From Marinobacter sp. BW6 (lineage in GTDB: Bacteria > Pseudomonadota > Gammaproteobacteria > Pseudomonadales > Oleiphilaceae): DNA of 64,000 nucleotides. The DNA is taken from assembly GCF_008107725.1 (NCBI RefSeq), contig NZ_VIRN01000064.1, positions 744,001-808,000 on the forward strand. The letters run 5' to 3'. Shown one piece after another: positions 23,931-32,382 of this stretch (position 1 is the first letter of the stretch; each line of letters opens with the position of its first letter). The position numbers and the translations under genes are program-made. The notes under the pieces are model-generated. The model was not told the DNA's origin. It did not search any database and saw nothing but the letters and a program-made list of their open reading frames with translations.

Positions 23931-25289
23931 ATGACCGAAATGGCTAACACTCAGGCCCTGAAGGAAAAGCTCACCGAGGCAGGCGTGAAGTATGCCATCG
24001 CCAGCTACGTGGATATCCACGGTGTGACCAAAGGCAAGTTCGTGCCCGTGGCTCACCTGGGGCAAATGATGGAGGGTTCGGAGCTTTACACTGGTGCTGC
24101 CCTCGATGGCGTGCCCCAGGATATCTCCGACGACGAAGTTGCCTCCATGCCGGACCCCAATGGGCTGGCGATCTGTCCCTGGAATCGCCAGCTGGCCTGG
24201 TTCCCGGGCAACCTGTTTCTGAACGGTGAACCGTTCGAGGCCTGTTCCCGGAATATTCTCCGGCGTCAGCTGAGTGCCGCGGCTGATATGGGGTATCGCT
24301 TCAACCTGGGTATCGAAACCGAGTTCTTCCTGTTTCGGGATACCGAGGATGGCGGCTTTGCACCGCTGAGTGATCGCGACAACCTGGGCAAGCCCTGTTA
24401 TGACCCCCGCACCCTCATGGACAACCTCCCGATCATGGATGAGCTGGTAGACGCCATGAACGAACTCGGCTGGGATGTGTATTCTTTCGATCACGAAGAC
24501 GCCAACGGTCAGTTCGAGACCGACTTCAAGTACGCCGACGCCCTGACCATGTCTGATCGCCTGGTGTTCTTCCGGATGATGGCGAACGAGATTGCCCGTA
24601 AACATGGCGCTTTCGCCAGCTTCATGCCCAAGCCCTTTGCCGACCGCACCGGCAGTGGCGCCCACTACAATATGTCGCTGGCGGACTTGAAGACCGGCGA
24701 AAACCTCTTTGAGCCCAAGGGGGACGACCTGCACAACTGTGGCATCAGCAAGATCGCCTATCACTTCACTGCGGGTGTGCTGAAACACGGCGCTGCCATC
24801 AGTGCCGTGATCGCGCCGACGGTGAACAGCTACAAACGGCTGGTGCGCCAGGGCAGCATGTCGGGCTCCACCTGGGCACCGGTATTCATGTGCTACGGCT
24901 CCAACAACCGCACCAACATGATCCGGATTCCCGGCATGGGCGGGCGCATTGAATGCCGTGCCGCGGACATTGCCTGCAATCCCTATCTCGGCAGTGCCCT
25001 GATCCTTGCCGCTGGCCTTGAAGGCATTCGGGAAGGCCTGGATGCAGGCGCACCCCACCACGAGAACATGTACAACTACAGCGATGCCGAAATTGCCAAG
25101 CAGGGCATCGAGTATCTGCCCCGGAACCTGGGCGAGGCCGTGGAGGCCTTCGAGGCCGATCCGCTGGCGAAAGAAGTCTTCGGTGAAGCCATGTTCAACA
25201 GCTTCATCGACTTCAAGAAAGGCGAGTGGGAGAGCTATCAGACCCACGTGTCGTCCTGGGAGGTCGACCGTTATCTGAAGATGTTCTGA
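23931..25289 (+). CDS. glnT: Type III glutamine synthetase-like ligase (GlnT family)
   Basis: A 452-residue ATP-dependent amide ligase related to glutamine synthetase. N-terminal beta-grasp segment: VKYAIASYVDIHGVTKGKFVP. Catalytic residues lie in GIETEFFLFRD, and the ATP/glutamate part includes GSGAHYNMSL and GRIECRAADIACNPYL. Members make glutamine or act on amines (for example gamma-glutamylmethylamide synthesis). AGAGGA lies about 7 bases before the ATG at 23931; a Met at 23940 is an alternative. It sits between two guanidine-responsive operons, so it may assimilate ammonia from guanidine or ligate an amine; the sequence alone does not decide. Confidence 0.85.
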   Translation: MTEMANTQALKEKLTEAGVKYAIASYVDIHGVTKGKFVPVAHLGQMMEGSELYTGAALDGVPQDISDDEVASMPDPNGLAICPWNRQLAWFPGNLFLNGEPFEACSRNILRRQLSAAADMGYRFNLGIETEFFLFRDTEDGGFAPLSDRDNLGKPCYDPRTLMDNLPIMDELVDAMNELGWDVYSFDHEDANGQFETDFKYADALTMSDRLVFFRMMANEIARKHGAFASFMPKPFADRTGSGAHYNMSLADLKTGENLFEPKGDDLHNCGISKIAYHFTAGVLKHGAAISAVIAPTVNSYKRLVRQGSMSGSTWAPVFMCYGSNNRTNMIRIPGMGGRIECRAADIACNPYLGSALILAAGLEGIREGLDAGAPHHENMYNYSDAEIAKQGIEYLPRNLGEAVEAFEADPLAKEVFGEAMFNSFIDFKKGEWESYQTHVSSWEVDRYLKMF

Positions 25290-25307
25290 TAGCTACATGG
25301 CGTGGTG

Positions 25308-26078
25308 TCAGTTCCGGAAGCCAGGATCGATGCGATCCAGTTTCCGGAGAAGCCCGGGCCAGGCGAGGTTGCCGCCCATACCCTTGGTGACCTTCTTTGC
25401 TTGCTCACGAATCGAGCTAAGGATGGCGTCGGGAATACGCACCAGTGGTTGCCCGCCAGACATAGCCTGGATCTGTACCTCGCACGCGCGCTGCAGGATG
25501 TACATGTTCAGGAAGGCTTCGGCGACGCTGGGCCCGGTGGTCAGCAGGCCGTGGTTGCGCAGGATCATGAAACGGGCGTGGCCCAGATCTGCCTGCAGAC
25601 GCGCTTTCTCGTCTTCGCGCAGCGCCACGCCTTCGTAATCGTGGTACGCGAGTCCGGATAGCGGGAAAAGACTTTGCTGGGACAAGGGCAGCAAGCCTTC
25701 CTTCTGCGCTGACACAGCGACACCGGCGGTCGTGTGGGTGTGCATCACACAGGCAGCATCCTCCCGAACCGCATGGATGGCGCTGTGGATCGTGAACCCG
25801 GCCGGGTTGATGTCGAAATCGTCAGGATTGATCTTGTTGCCTTCCTGATCAATGCGCACCAGGCTGGAAGCCGTAATTTCCTCGAACATCATGCCGTAGG
25901 GGTTGATCAGAAAATGATGCTCGTCACCGGGAATCCGCACGGAGAGATGAGTGAAGATAAGGTCGTCCCAGCCGTAGAGAGCAATCAGGCGGTAGGCAGC
26001 GGCAAGGTCAGTGCGAAGCTGCCACTCCTCCTCACTGACTTCACCCTTTCTGGATGGAATTGCCAATTGCTCGGACAT
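25308..26078 (-). CDS. Class II aldolase/adducin family protein
   Basis: A 256-residue zinc-dependent aldolase-fold protein. Metal-binding His residues are visible in CVMHTHTTAGVAV and again in FMILRNHGLLTTG near residue 190. The N-terminal ALYGWDDLIFTHLSVRIPG and INPYGMMFEEI segments are typical of the family. Many relatives have no known substrate. It converges with the glutamine synthetase gene (18 bases between stops) and is divergent from the Ada-like gene. Its place in the guanidine island may be coincidental. Confidence 0.82.
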   Translation of the reverse strand: MSEQLAIPSRKGEVSEEEWQLRTDLAAAYRLIALYGWDDLIFTHLSVRIPGDEHHFLINPYGMMFEEITASSLVRIDQEGNKINPDDFDINPAGFTIHSAIHAVREDAACVMHTHTTAGVAVSAQKEGLLPLSQQSLFPLSGLAYHDYEGVALREDEKARLQADLGHARFMILRNHGLLTTGPSVAEAFLNMYILQRACEVQIQAMSGGQPLVRIPDAILSSIREQAKKVTKGMGGNLAWPGLLRKLDRIDPGFRN

Positions 26079-26216
26079 AGTGCTGACCCCTCGGAATCGG
26101 TTGGTTTTATTGTTGATTGACGGTCAATGTAGCGCCCGCAAGAATCGGATGGAAGGGGGCGAAGCAAACGCGCATCATATGGATGATGGGTTGTGTGCAT
26201 ATGAAGGAGCCAAAGC

Positions 26217-27110
26217 ATGGCAAGTTCCAGAACCCCGATGCGTGACGAGAGGGTTAGTGAGGCGGAATCATCCATGCCCGTTGCCGATCGAATGGTCGCA
26301 CTGGCCAGATACATCGAGAGCCGGCCAGATGAGCCATTGAGCCTTGCCGACCTCGGCGCTGTCGTTGGGTTGTCGCCATCCCGCGTACAGCGGGTTTTCA
26401 AGGAAGCCTTCGGTGTCTCACCAAAGGCTTATCAGGATGCACTGCGCCTGAACCACTACAAGAAGGCACTGAGAACAGGCCAGACCGTGACCGATGCAAT
26501 CTACGATGCCGGCTTTGGTTCGGTCAGTCGCGTCTACGGCAAGGCAGACCGTCAGGTCGGTATGCCGCCATCCAGTTATGGTAAGGGTGGCGAAGGCGAA
26601 ATCATTGCCTATGCCTGCCGGCGAACCTCACTCGGACTGCTGATGATGGCCGCCACTGATCAGGGCGTGTGTTTTGCCGAATTCGGGGATGACGAAGCGG
26701 CGCTTCAGGATCAATTGCAGAGAGAGTTTTCGAAGGCCCGACTGGTTCCCTCTGAGGCAAAGGCATCGCCGGAGCTGGATGCCTGGATTGCCGCTCTGGA
26801 CGAACACCTCAGCCAGAACACGCCTCGCCCGGATGTACCTCTGGATATCCGAGGCACCGCGTTCCAGACGAGGGTCTGGAAACTTCTGTTGAGCGTTCGT
26901 GAGGGCGAGGTCGTGAGCTACACGGAACTGGCAAAGCGACTGGGCGAGCCCAAAGCCGTTCGAGCTGTGGCCTCCGCTTGCGGACGAAACCGCATCGCCG
27001 TGCTGATTCCCTGCCATCGGGTGCTGCGCAGTGACGGCTCCCTGGGCGGGTATCGGTGGGGGCTCAATCGTAAACGGCAATTGCTTGAAAGAGAACGTCC
27101 CGGTTCTTGA
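26217..27110 (+). CDS. AraC-type HTH fused to O6-alkylguanine-DNA alkyltransferase (Ada-like, lacking the N-terminal Zn domain)
   Basis: A 297-residue protein with an AraC-type HTH (about residues 25-115: LGAVVGLSPSRVQRVFKEAFGVSPKAY) followed by an alkyltransferase domain (about 125-295) ending in the catalytic IPCHRVLRSDGSLGGYRWG. It repairs O6-alkylguanine by irreversible transfer to the PCHR Cys. Compared with E. coli Ada (354 residues), the N-terminal Cys4 phosphotriester-repair domain is missing, so it cannot sense methylphosphotriesters that way. The ATG at 26217 was chosen; a Met at residue 19 begins just before the HTH. Confidence 0.88.
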   Translation: MASSRTPMRDERVSEAESSMPVADRMVALARYIESRPDEPLSLADLGAVVGLSPSRVQRVFKEAFGVSPKAYQDALRLNHYKKALRTGQTVTDAIYDAGFGSVSRVYGKADRQVGMPPSSYGKGGEGEIIAYACRRTSLGLLMMAATDQGVCFAEFGDDEAALQDQLQREFSKARLVPSEAKASPELDAWIAALDEHLSQNTPRPDVPLDIRGTAFQTRVWKLLLSVREGEVVSYTELAKRLGEPKAVRAVASACGRNRIAVLIPCHRVLRSDGSLGGYRWGLNRKRQLLERERPGS

Positions 27111-27136
27111 TCGTGAGCGTAAACCCAAACAAAGTG

Positions 27137-27190
27137 AACCCCGGCTAACCGGGGTTCGTCAGTAATTCGGGAGCCCGCAATAGCGGGCTC
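27137..27190. terminator. Two stacked hairpin terminators between convergent genes
   Basis: AACCCCGG/CCGGGGTT (27137-27144 and 27149-27156, loop CTAA) and GAGCCCGC/GCGGGCTC (27171-27178 and 27183-27190, loop AATA) are perfect 8-bp stems. They lie between the convergent Ada-like and lipoprotein genes. T runs are weak, but the paired tetraloop hairpins fit bidirectional termination. Confidence 0.75.
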
Positions 27191-27213
27191 TGATCGAGCA
27201 GAAGCTACCTGCT

Positions 27214-28926
27214 TTACTGCGGTGCCTCAGTAACTTCAGTGATGAACATGAGATCCATGTCACCCTGATAAACCAGCGTGGTGTAGGGGCTGCTACCTTT
27301 AATCGGCAGGTAGGTCCATTCCGCACCGCCCTCTACGTAAGTGAGGGAGCCGGAAGTCAGGACGGACCAACCGTTGCTGTCGATTTGGTTTTGGTCGCCA
27401 GAGACATCAAAGTCCATGTAACCGCTGCCATCCTGGTTCAGCACCAGGTCAATGGTCGCGCTGTCCGGAGCATCCATGTTAAAGATGCCATCCTCGGCTG
27501 GCGTTCGGCCATCGATATCGGCAAAGCTGAGGGTCTGGGTAACCCCACCGATAAAGTCGTTGCCGCTGGCCTCGACGTAGACCCGCTTGGTATCGCCCTC
27601 GAAGTCCTTAAGCGTGACCGCATAGCGACCCAGGCGACGGAGGGTGAATGGCTCGCCTCCTTCAGCAACCGGAAGGTTGTCGGATAGTGTGAGCTGTCCG
27701 GTCGGGTGGAGCTCCGCCGGACCATTGACGAAGCCATTTCCGCCGTCGTCTTTCGCTGGGTCGTCAAACAGCCCTCCAGGCCCGTCCAGTTCGGCCGATA
27801 CTGAGGTTACCGCAAACGTGGAGCCGTTGAAGCTGTAGGTGCCCCACTCGGAGGAAACCGCCTCAACGATGTCGCCGTCGTAAACTTCGCCATTGTCGTT
27901 GTGAACAATGACGTAGGTGCTGTCATCGAGAATGGTCAGCACGTTGTGACGATCGATTTGTTTCTGCTCGTTAAAACCTTCGCCGAGGTACCAGCTGCCG
28001 ATCAGGCTGTCCTGGGTATTGCGCACGGCTTCAAACCTGACTTCTTCGCTTTCTTCGACAGACGTCAATACGAGTGCGCCGTCGCTCAGCTGCATGGTCC
28101 AGGTTGCGGGGGAGTTGTTGTCGATCAGACCACCACTGAGGTCTGATTCGTCAACCAGAGTCAGGTCCAACTGACCGGATGCACTGTCCCAGGTGTAGGT
28201 GCCGTACTCTGCACTGGCGGCCCGCTGGTCACCGTCATCAGCTTTGGAGTGGGCAATAAGGTATTCGCTGTCATTCAGGAATGTCAGCACGTTGACATTG
28301 CCATTGGTTTCTTCAAAGACCCAGCTTCCAACCAGATCGCCGGATTGGGAACTCTGGAAGTGATTAACCGCATCTTCTGTCGCGATGAGCGTCTTGCCGG
28401 TCGCGTTAATGGCAGTGTTGGCCTGGGTTTCGAAGTCTGTCTCGCTGACAGAGGGGTCGAGATCAATGTCTTGCAAAGCGGTATGTACATCTTCCGTAAT
28501 GGTGATGCCGTTGCTGGCATCGCCATCGGAATCCAGGGTCTGCAGCAGACGCAGGATGTTCACGACGGTCTGGTCGGAGCTCCAGTCGGTAGCACCGCTA
28601 CCCATGTCGGCCGGGGTGACGCGGCCGGTGGCTTCGACGGCCGGCAGATCGATGCCGCCGATGCTGAAGACCACAGTATCGCCGGCTTCGTAATTGTACT
28701 CGCCCAGTTCATTGGTCTGACCGGACTGGCCGCCCGGCGAAGTGGTGTAATTGATGCCGGCAACGGCGGCATCTACGAACACACCGGTTTCGGCTGTGGT
28801 GCTGGTGTCACCCGTGTCGTTGTTATCAACAGCATCAGAAGAACCACCGCTGCTACCACCGCAGCCGGTCAGAACGAATGCAGAGGAAATCGCTGTCGCT
28901 AGAGTCAACTTCTTGAATTTGCTCAT
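27214..28926 (-). CDS. Large lipoprotein with duplicated lipocalin-like domains, function unknown
   Basis: A 570-residue exported lipoprotein. The N-terminus MSKFKKLTLATAISSAFVLTGCGGSSGG has a lipobox LTGC followed by a Gly/Ser and Asp-rich linker. Two homologous units follow, each starting L-x-G-S-W and running through a strand-rich domain: LVGSWVFEETNGNVNVLTFLND..EYGTYTW and LIGSWYLGEGFNE..HNVLTILDD..EWGTYSF. They are about 115 residues apart. The protein is acidic (many Asp, Glu). It resembles uncharacterised cell-surface lipoproteins of marine gammaproteobacteria. No enzyme motif was found. It is monocistronic. Confidence 0.7.
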   Translation of the reverse strand: MSKFKKLTLATAISSAFVLTGCGGSSGGSSDAVDNNDTGDTSTTAETGVFVDAAVAGINYTTSPGGQSGQTNELGEYNYEAGDTVVFSIGGIDLPAVEATGRVTPADMGSGATDWSSDQTVVNILRLLQTLDSDGDASNGITITEDVHTALQDIDLDPSVSETDFETQANTAINATGKTLIATEDAVNHFQSSQSGDLVGSWVFEETNGNVNVLTFLNDSEYLIAHSKADDGDQRAASAEYGTYTWDSASGQLDLTLVDESDLSGGLIDNNSPATWTMQLSDGALVLTSVEESEEVRFEAVRNTQDSLIGSWYLGEGFNEQKQIDRHNVLTILDDSTYVIVHNDNGEVYDGDIVEAVSSEWGTYSFNGSTFAVTSVSAELDGPGGLFDDPAKDDGGNGFVNGPAELHPTGQLTLSDNLPVAEGGEPFTLRRLGRYAVTLKDFEGDTKRVYVEASGNDFIGGVTQTLSFADIDGRTPAEDGIFNMDAPDSATIDLVLNQDGSGYMDFDVSGDQNQIDSNGWSVLTSGSLTYVEGGAEWTYLPIKGSSPYTTLVYQGDMDLMFITEVTEAPQ

Positions 28927-29162
28927 AATCCTGCCTTCTTTAAGAATCGATTGATTTGGCAGTTCGAAACTAGCATCGGGTTTGCATCAAGACATGCCCC
29001 ATTTTGGGGATAAGGATGCACGGAATGGCCGGTTCCATAGTGTTTGTCGAGTCGGAGCTTTGGTAAGTGCTTTGAACCAATAGTGTTTTTTTATCTGTAA
29101 TTGTTTGTTGATCAAGTGTAAAAGCATTAAAACAATTGCAGATTTCGACGGAGGCTCTCGTG
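28927..29162. other. Intergenic region without recognised features
   Basis: About 235 bases between the lipoprotein start and the LuxR stop, both on the minus strand. The part from 29040 to 29140 is AT-rich and probably holds the lipoprotein promoter. No hairpin, repeat or small gene was seen. Confidence 0.3.
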
Positions 29163-30347
29163 TCAGGCCAATGCCCGGACCAGCATAGACACCAGTTCGG
29201 TCTGTTTGCGATAGCCGTTTTTCGCCAGCAGGCTCTTAATATGTTGGCGGGCGGTGTGGATGGAAATCTGCTTTCTCTCGGCGACATCGCTGGCGCTCAG
29301 GCCCTGGGCCAGTAGCGCGGCGACAGCGGCTTCTGTCGGTGTGCAGTGGAAAAGTGTCTGCAGTCGTTCCTGGTCCGGTTCCAGTGAGGGGGCAAAACTG
29401 AACAGCTCTGCCAATACGCCGTTATTCTCGGCACTATCGGCGATCAGTGGCGTCAGGCAGACGGCGATAGGTTCTTGGCCGCGACTGGTAAAGACGGTTT
29501 GTGACGAAAGAATGCCCTTGTGAGAGAGGACGATGCAGGTGGTGATGGCATCCTGAAGCTTGCGGGTCATCTGGCGGTCGGTGCTCTGCAGTCTCCCGGA
29601 ATCGTTAATGGACATGCTCCCGCTGTTTTCCATAAGCGCATGGGCCGCGTCGTTTGCCTGTGCAACATTGCCCAGTGCATTGAAGACAATGAGCGGTTTT
29701 TTCACGTGGTTGAGTGCTGTCGCCAGGTTTTCATTGTCGCTGCGCGTCTCATACAGCTTCAGGTGCAGAGCAACGGCATTCTCGATATGAGGAGCCAACA
29801 GATTCATCTGCAGAAGTTCGTTATCGGTGTATGGGCCGAACTCCTTGTGTCGGTTGGCCATGAACACCACACTGTTCCCGTTTTCCTGTGTGACAAGCAT
29901 CCCAGCGCTATCGCCCATGCCGACCTGCTCGGCCCAGGCACGGCTTTCCGGGCCCAGAATATCGAGAATGGTGCGACTGGTATCACCGCGAAGAAATGAG
30001 TCGAACTGGCGTGGGGGAAGCTGGCGATAACGGGTCAGGGCTTCATCCCGTTCAGGGAGATCACTGTTGATATACCACTCTTCAAACCCTTCCGGATAGC
30101 CAAACGTCCAGCCATAAACCATACGTTGTGGATTGCTCGACAGACCGAGAATTCCACCTTGCAGGGCTTTGAAATGGTGTTTGAAAGCATCAAAGAAAGG
30201 CTGGAAGCCGGTGTTGTCATGTAGGCAACGGTAAAGGGTGCTGACAAGCGTATTATAGGCCTGAAGATCCTCACCTCCAAGCGAGGGGAAAGGAAAAGCG
30301 AGTTCTGTGTTGGAATCCGGAGAACCGGGAATATTGACGTTTGTCAC
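29163..30347 (-). CDS. LuxR-family transcriptional regulator with a large N-terminal sensory region
   Basis: A 394-residue soluble regulator. The last 60 residues are a LuxR-type HTH (CTPTEAAVAALLAQGLSASDVAERKQISIHTARQHIKSLLAKNGYRKQTELV). The N-terminal 320 residues carry no receiver; they look like a GAF/PAS-type region (FNALGNVAQANDAAHALME near residue 220 is PAS-like). It is therefore probably ligand-responsive rather than phosphorylated. No obvious target is adjacent: it lies between an unknown lipoprotein and the TetR gene. Confidence 0.8.
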   Translation of the reverse strand: MTNVNIPGSPDSNTELAFPFPSLGGEDLQAYNTLVSTLYRCLHDNTGFQPFFDAFKHHFKALQGGILGLSSNPQRMVYGWTFGYPEGFEEWYINSDLPERDEALTRYRQLPPRQFDSFLRGDTSRTILDILGPESRAWAEQVGMGDSAGMLVTQENGNSVVFMANRHKEFGPYTDNELLQMNLLAPHIENAVALHLKLYETRSDNENLATALNHVKKPLIVFNALGNVAQANDAAHALMENSGSMSINDSGRLQSTDRQMTRKLQDAITTCIVLSHKGILSSQTVFTSRGQEPIAVCLTPLIADSAENNGVLAELFSFAPSLEPDQERLQTLFHCTPTEAAVAALLAQGLSASDVAERKQISIHTARQHIKSLLAKNGYRKQTELVSMLVRALA

Positions 30348-30548
30348 AGCGACAAATTCCTTTTGAATAAATCACCAACGCCCAGCTAATGGGCGATATG
30401 GTGGGCGACATAAGTCTTGGCCAGTCCAGGAAGAAGTAAGGTTGCTCAGCGTTAGCTTAGCGGAGCGATGGAGCCAGAAATGTAAAATAAAGCAAAAGCT
30501 TTTGAGGTGCCAGGTGCTGAAAGGCACTGGCTTGTTCGGAAGGGTTAA

Positions 30549-31163
30549 TCACTTCGCCATGCCCAGTAGTCGCCAGAACTGTCGCTGGAAAAACGATGCT
30601 TGCTGTTTCAGTGAGAACAGCTTCGGCGCAAACAGCCAGGTCTGGGTAATGCCCATCAGATAGGTGTAACTCAGCAGTCCCAGATCCTCCGGGGCTTCCT
30701 GTGTAGAAATCAGACCCTGATCAGCGGCCTGGGCGACCAGGTCCCGGAACATGGCAATAATCGATTTGGTCAGCGCCCGTTCCCGCTTCAGCGTCCGGCT
30801 CATGGCATCGGTGAGTTCGGTCTTGTTCAGCAGAATCTCAAACGACTGACGATACTTCCGATCATTGGCCAGCAGGCCCAGCCAGCGTTCAATAAAATGG
30901 TCCATGGCCTCAATGGGCGTTTCCCGCATGCCCGAACACTCCGCGACCAGGGCTTCCAGCGGTTCCTGGGAGTAGGCAAGTACAGCTTCGTACAGATCAT
31001 CCTTGTTCTCGAAATGCCAGTAGATCGGCCCACGGCTACAACCGGCTTCTTTGGCAATACGGCTCAAAGTCGTTAGTGAGTAACCGTCCCGGCTAAACAA
31101 CTTGAGCGCGGCCTCAAGCACGGTCTGGCGGGTTTTCTCGGCATCTTCCTTGGTACGGCGCAT
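30549..31163 (-). CDS. TetR/AcrR-family transcriptional regulator
   Basis: A 204-residue repressor-type protein with an N-terminal HTH (LEAALKLFSRDGYSLTTLSRIAKEAGCSRGPIYWHFENKDDLY), followed by an all-helical ligand domain. The HTH and C-terminal SYTYLMGITQTWLFAPKLF resemble AcrR/TtgR regulators of efflux pumps, although no pump gene is nearby. It starts 83 bases after the end of the guanidine binding-protein gene, beyond a terminator. The operator cannot be assigned; the repeat at 23830 is one possibility. Confidence 0.85.
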   Translation of the reverse strand: MRRTKEDAEKTRQTVLEAALKLFSRDGYSLTTLSRIAKEAGCSRGPIYWHFENKDDLYEAVLAYSQEPLEALVAECSGMRETPIEAMDHFIERWLGLLANDRKYRQSFEILLNKTELTDAMSRTLKRERALTKSIIAMFRDLVAQAADQGLISTQEAPEDLGLLSYTYLMGITQTWLFAPKLFSLKQQASFFQRQFWRLLGMAK

Positions 31164-31189
31164 AAATCCAATCCACCTCCGAAGACCAC

Positions 31190-31215
31190 AAAAAAGGGCA
31201 CGACTAATCGTGCCC
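31190..31215 (-). terminator. Rho-independent terminator of the guanidine operon
   Basis: On the minus strand GGGCACGA pairs with TCGTGCCC around a TTAG loop (31196-31215) and is followed by six T. It ends the operon from the DUF1989 genes to the ABC binding protein. Confidence 0.92.
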
Positions 31216-31245
31216 GATCCTAGCAGAGTTTTAGAACACGATCGC

Positions 31246-32313
31246 TCAGATCTCCCCGTCTGCCGCCATCTGCATGTAGCTGTCGTTAAACCGAAGCTTC
31301 ACATTTCCGGTGTCGCCCATGATCGACCCATCCGGGAATTCGATGCCCACAAAGTCCGGGCTCATCGCACCTTGCCCAAGCAGTCCCTTCTCGAAAGAGA
31401 ACTGACGAACGCTGTCCATCGCTTCCAGGGCTTCATTGCTGTTGATGAAGTCCACAGACATCTGCGGTTCCCAGAACATCTTCATGCCAGCGAGCTGTGC
31501 TTCGTAGCCGGCCTGATCGGTTCCAGACAGCTCACCCAGAAACGCTCGGGCTTCCTGACCTTCCTCAGAGTCTGATGCGAGGATGCTCATGGTTTCGTAC
31601 CAGGCACCCACAAGCGCCTTGCCCAGCTTCGGGTTGTCGGCCAGGGTTTCCGTGTTCACCAGAGTCAGATCCTTGATGTGACCCGGAATCTGGCTGGAAT
31701 CGAACAGTTTGGTCGCACCCGGGTAGGCTTCCACTTCCGCCAGCAGCGGGTTCCAGGTAGCCACATGGCGGACATCGTCGGTCTGGAACGCGGAAACCAG
31801 ATCGGCATCGGAAATGTTCACCACGCTCAGATCACGCTCTTCGAGACCGACGCTTGCCAGTGCCCTTGCCAGCAGGTAGTGGGATACGGAGAGCTCAACC
31901 AGGTGAACGGTTTCGCCCTCCAGCTCTTCGATGGTCTTGGCATCCTTGGATACGAGGCCGTCGTTACCATTGGAGTAGTCGCCCACGATAAGCGCAGTCG
32001 TGTCCACGCCGGATGCTGACGGGATCGACAGACCATCCATGCTGGTGGCGACGACGCCGTCAAACTGACCGGCGGTGTACTGGTTGATGGACTCGATGTA
32101 GTCGTTCACCTGCACGATATCCACTTCGATATCATACTTGTCCGCCCACTTTTTCATGATTCCGTAGTCTTCGGCATACTGCCAGGGCACCCAGCCGGCG
32201 TAGATGGTCCAGGCGATGCTGAAGGAGTCCTTTTCCTCGGCCATTGCACCCATGGACAGTGAGGCCGTGAACAGACCGGCCGCAAGACGTTTACTAAAGT
32301 TGCGTGTTTTCAT
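31246..32313 (-). CDS. ABC transporter substrate-binding protein, guanidine/urea carboxylase region
   Basis: A 355-residue periplasmic binding protein of the family specific to urea/guanidine carboxylase loci. The signal peptide is MKTRNFSKRLAAGLFTASLSMGAMA. The mature start FSIAWTIYAGWVPWQYAEDYGIMKKWADKY is characteristic. AGGAGAG lies 6 bases before the ATG. It is the last gene of the riboswitch-headed operon with the carboxylase. The permease and ATPase it needs are encoded at 20782-22382 under a second riboswitch. The likely ligand is guanidinium. Confidence 0.9.
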   Translation of the reverse strand: MKTRNFSKRLAAGLFTASLSMGAMAEEKDSFSIAWTIYAGWVPWQYAEDYGIMKKWADKYDIEVDIVQVNDYIESINQYTAGQFDGVVATSMDGLSIPSASGVDTTALIVGDYSNGNDGLVSKDAKTIEELEGETVHLVELSVSHYLLARALASVGLEERDLSVVNISDADLVSAFQTDDVRHVATWNPLLAEVEAYPGATKLFDSSQIPGHIKDLTLVNTETLADNPKLGKALVGAWYETMSILASDSEEGQEARAFLGELSGTDQAGYEAQLAGMKMFWEPQMSVDFINSNEALEAMDSVRQFSFEKGLLGQGAMSPDFVGIEFPDGSIMGDTGNVKLRFNDSYMQMAADGEI

Positions 32314-32382
32314 GGTGTCTCTCCTCGGGCCTTGCCCGTGTTTGCAGGTTTGGTCTTTTTCAGTTTTTTTGGGTTGCTGGCA

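Noticed and set aside
23793..25247. A 484-codon open frame on the minus strand opposite the glutamine synthetase gene
   Set aside because: It mirrors a well-supported enzyme over its whole length, has no recognisable domain, and its composition (many His, Val, Gly) is that expected of an antisense shadow in GC-rich coding DNA.
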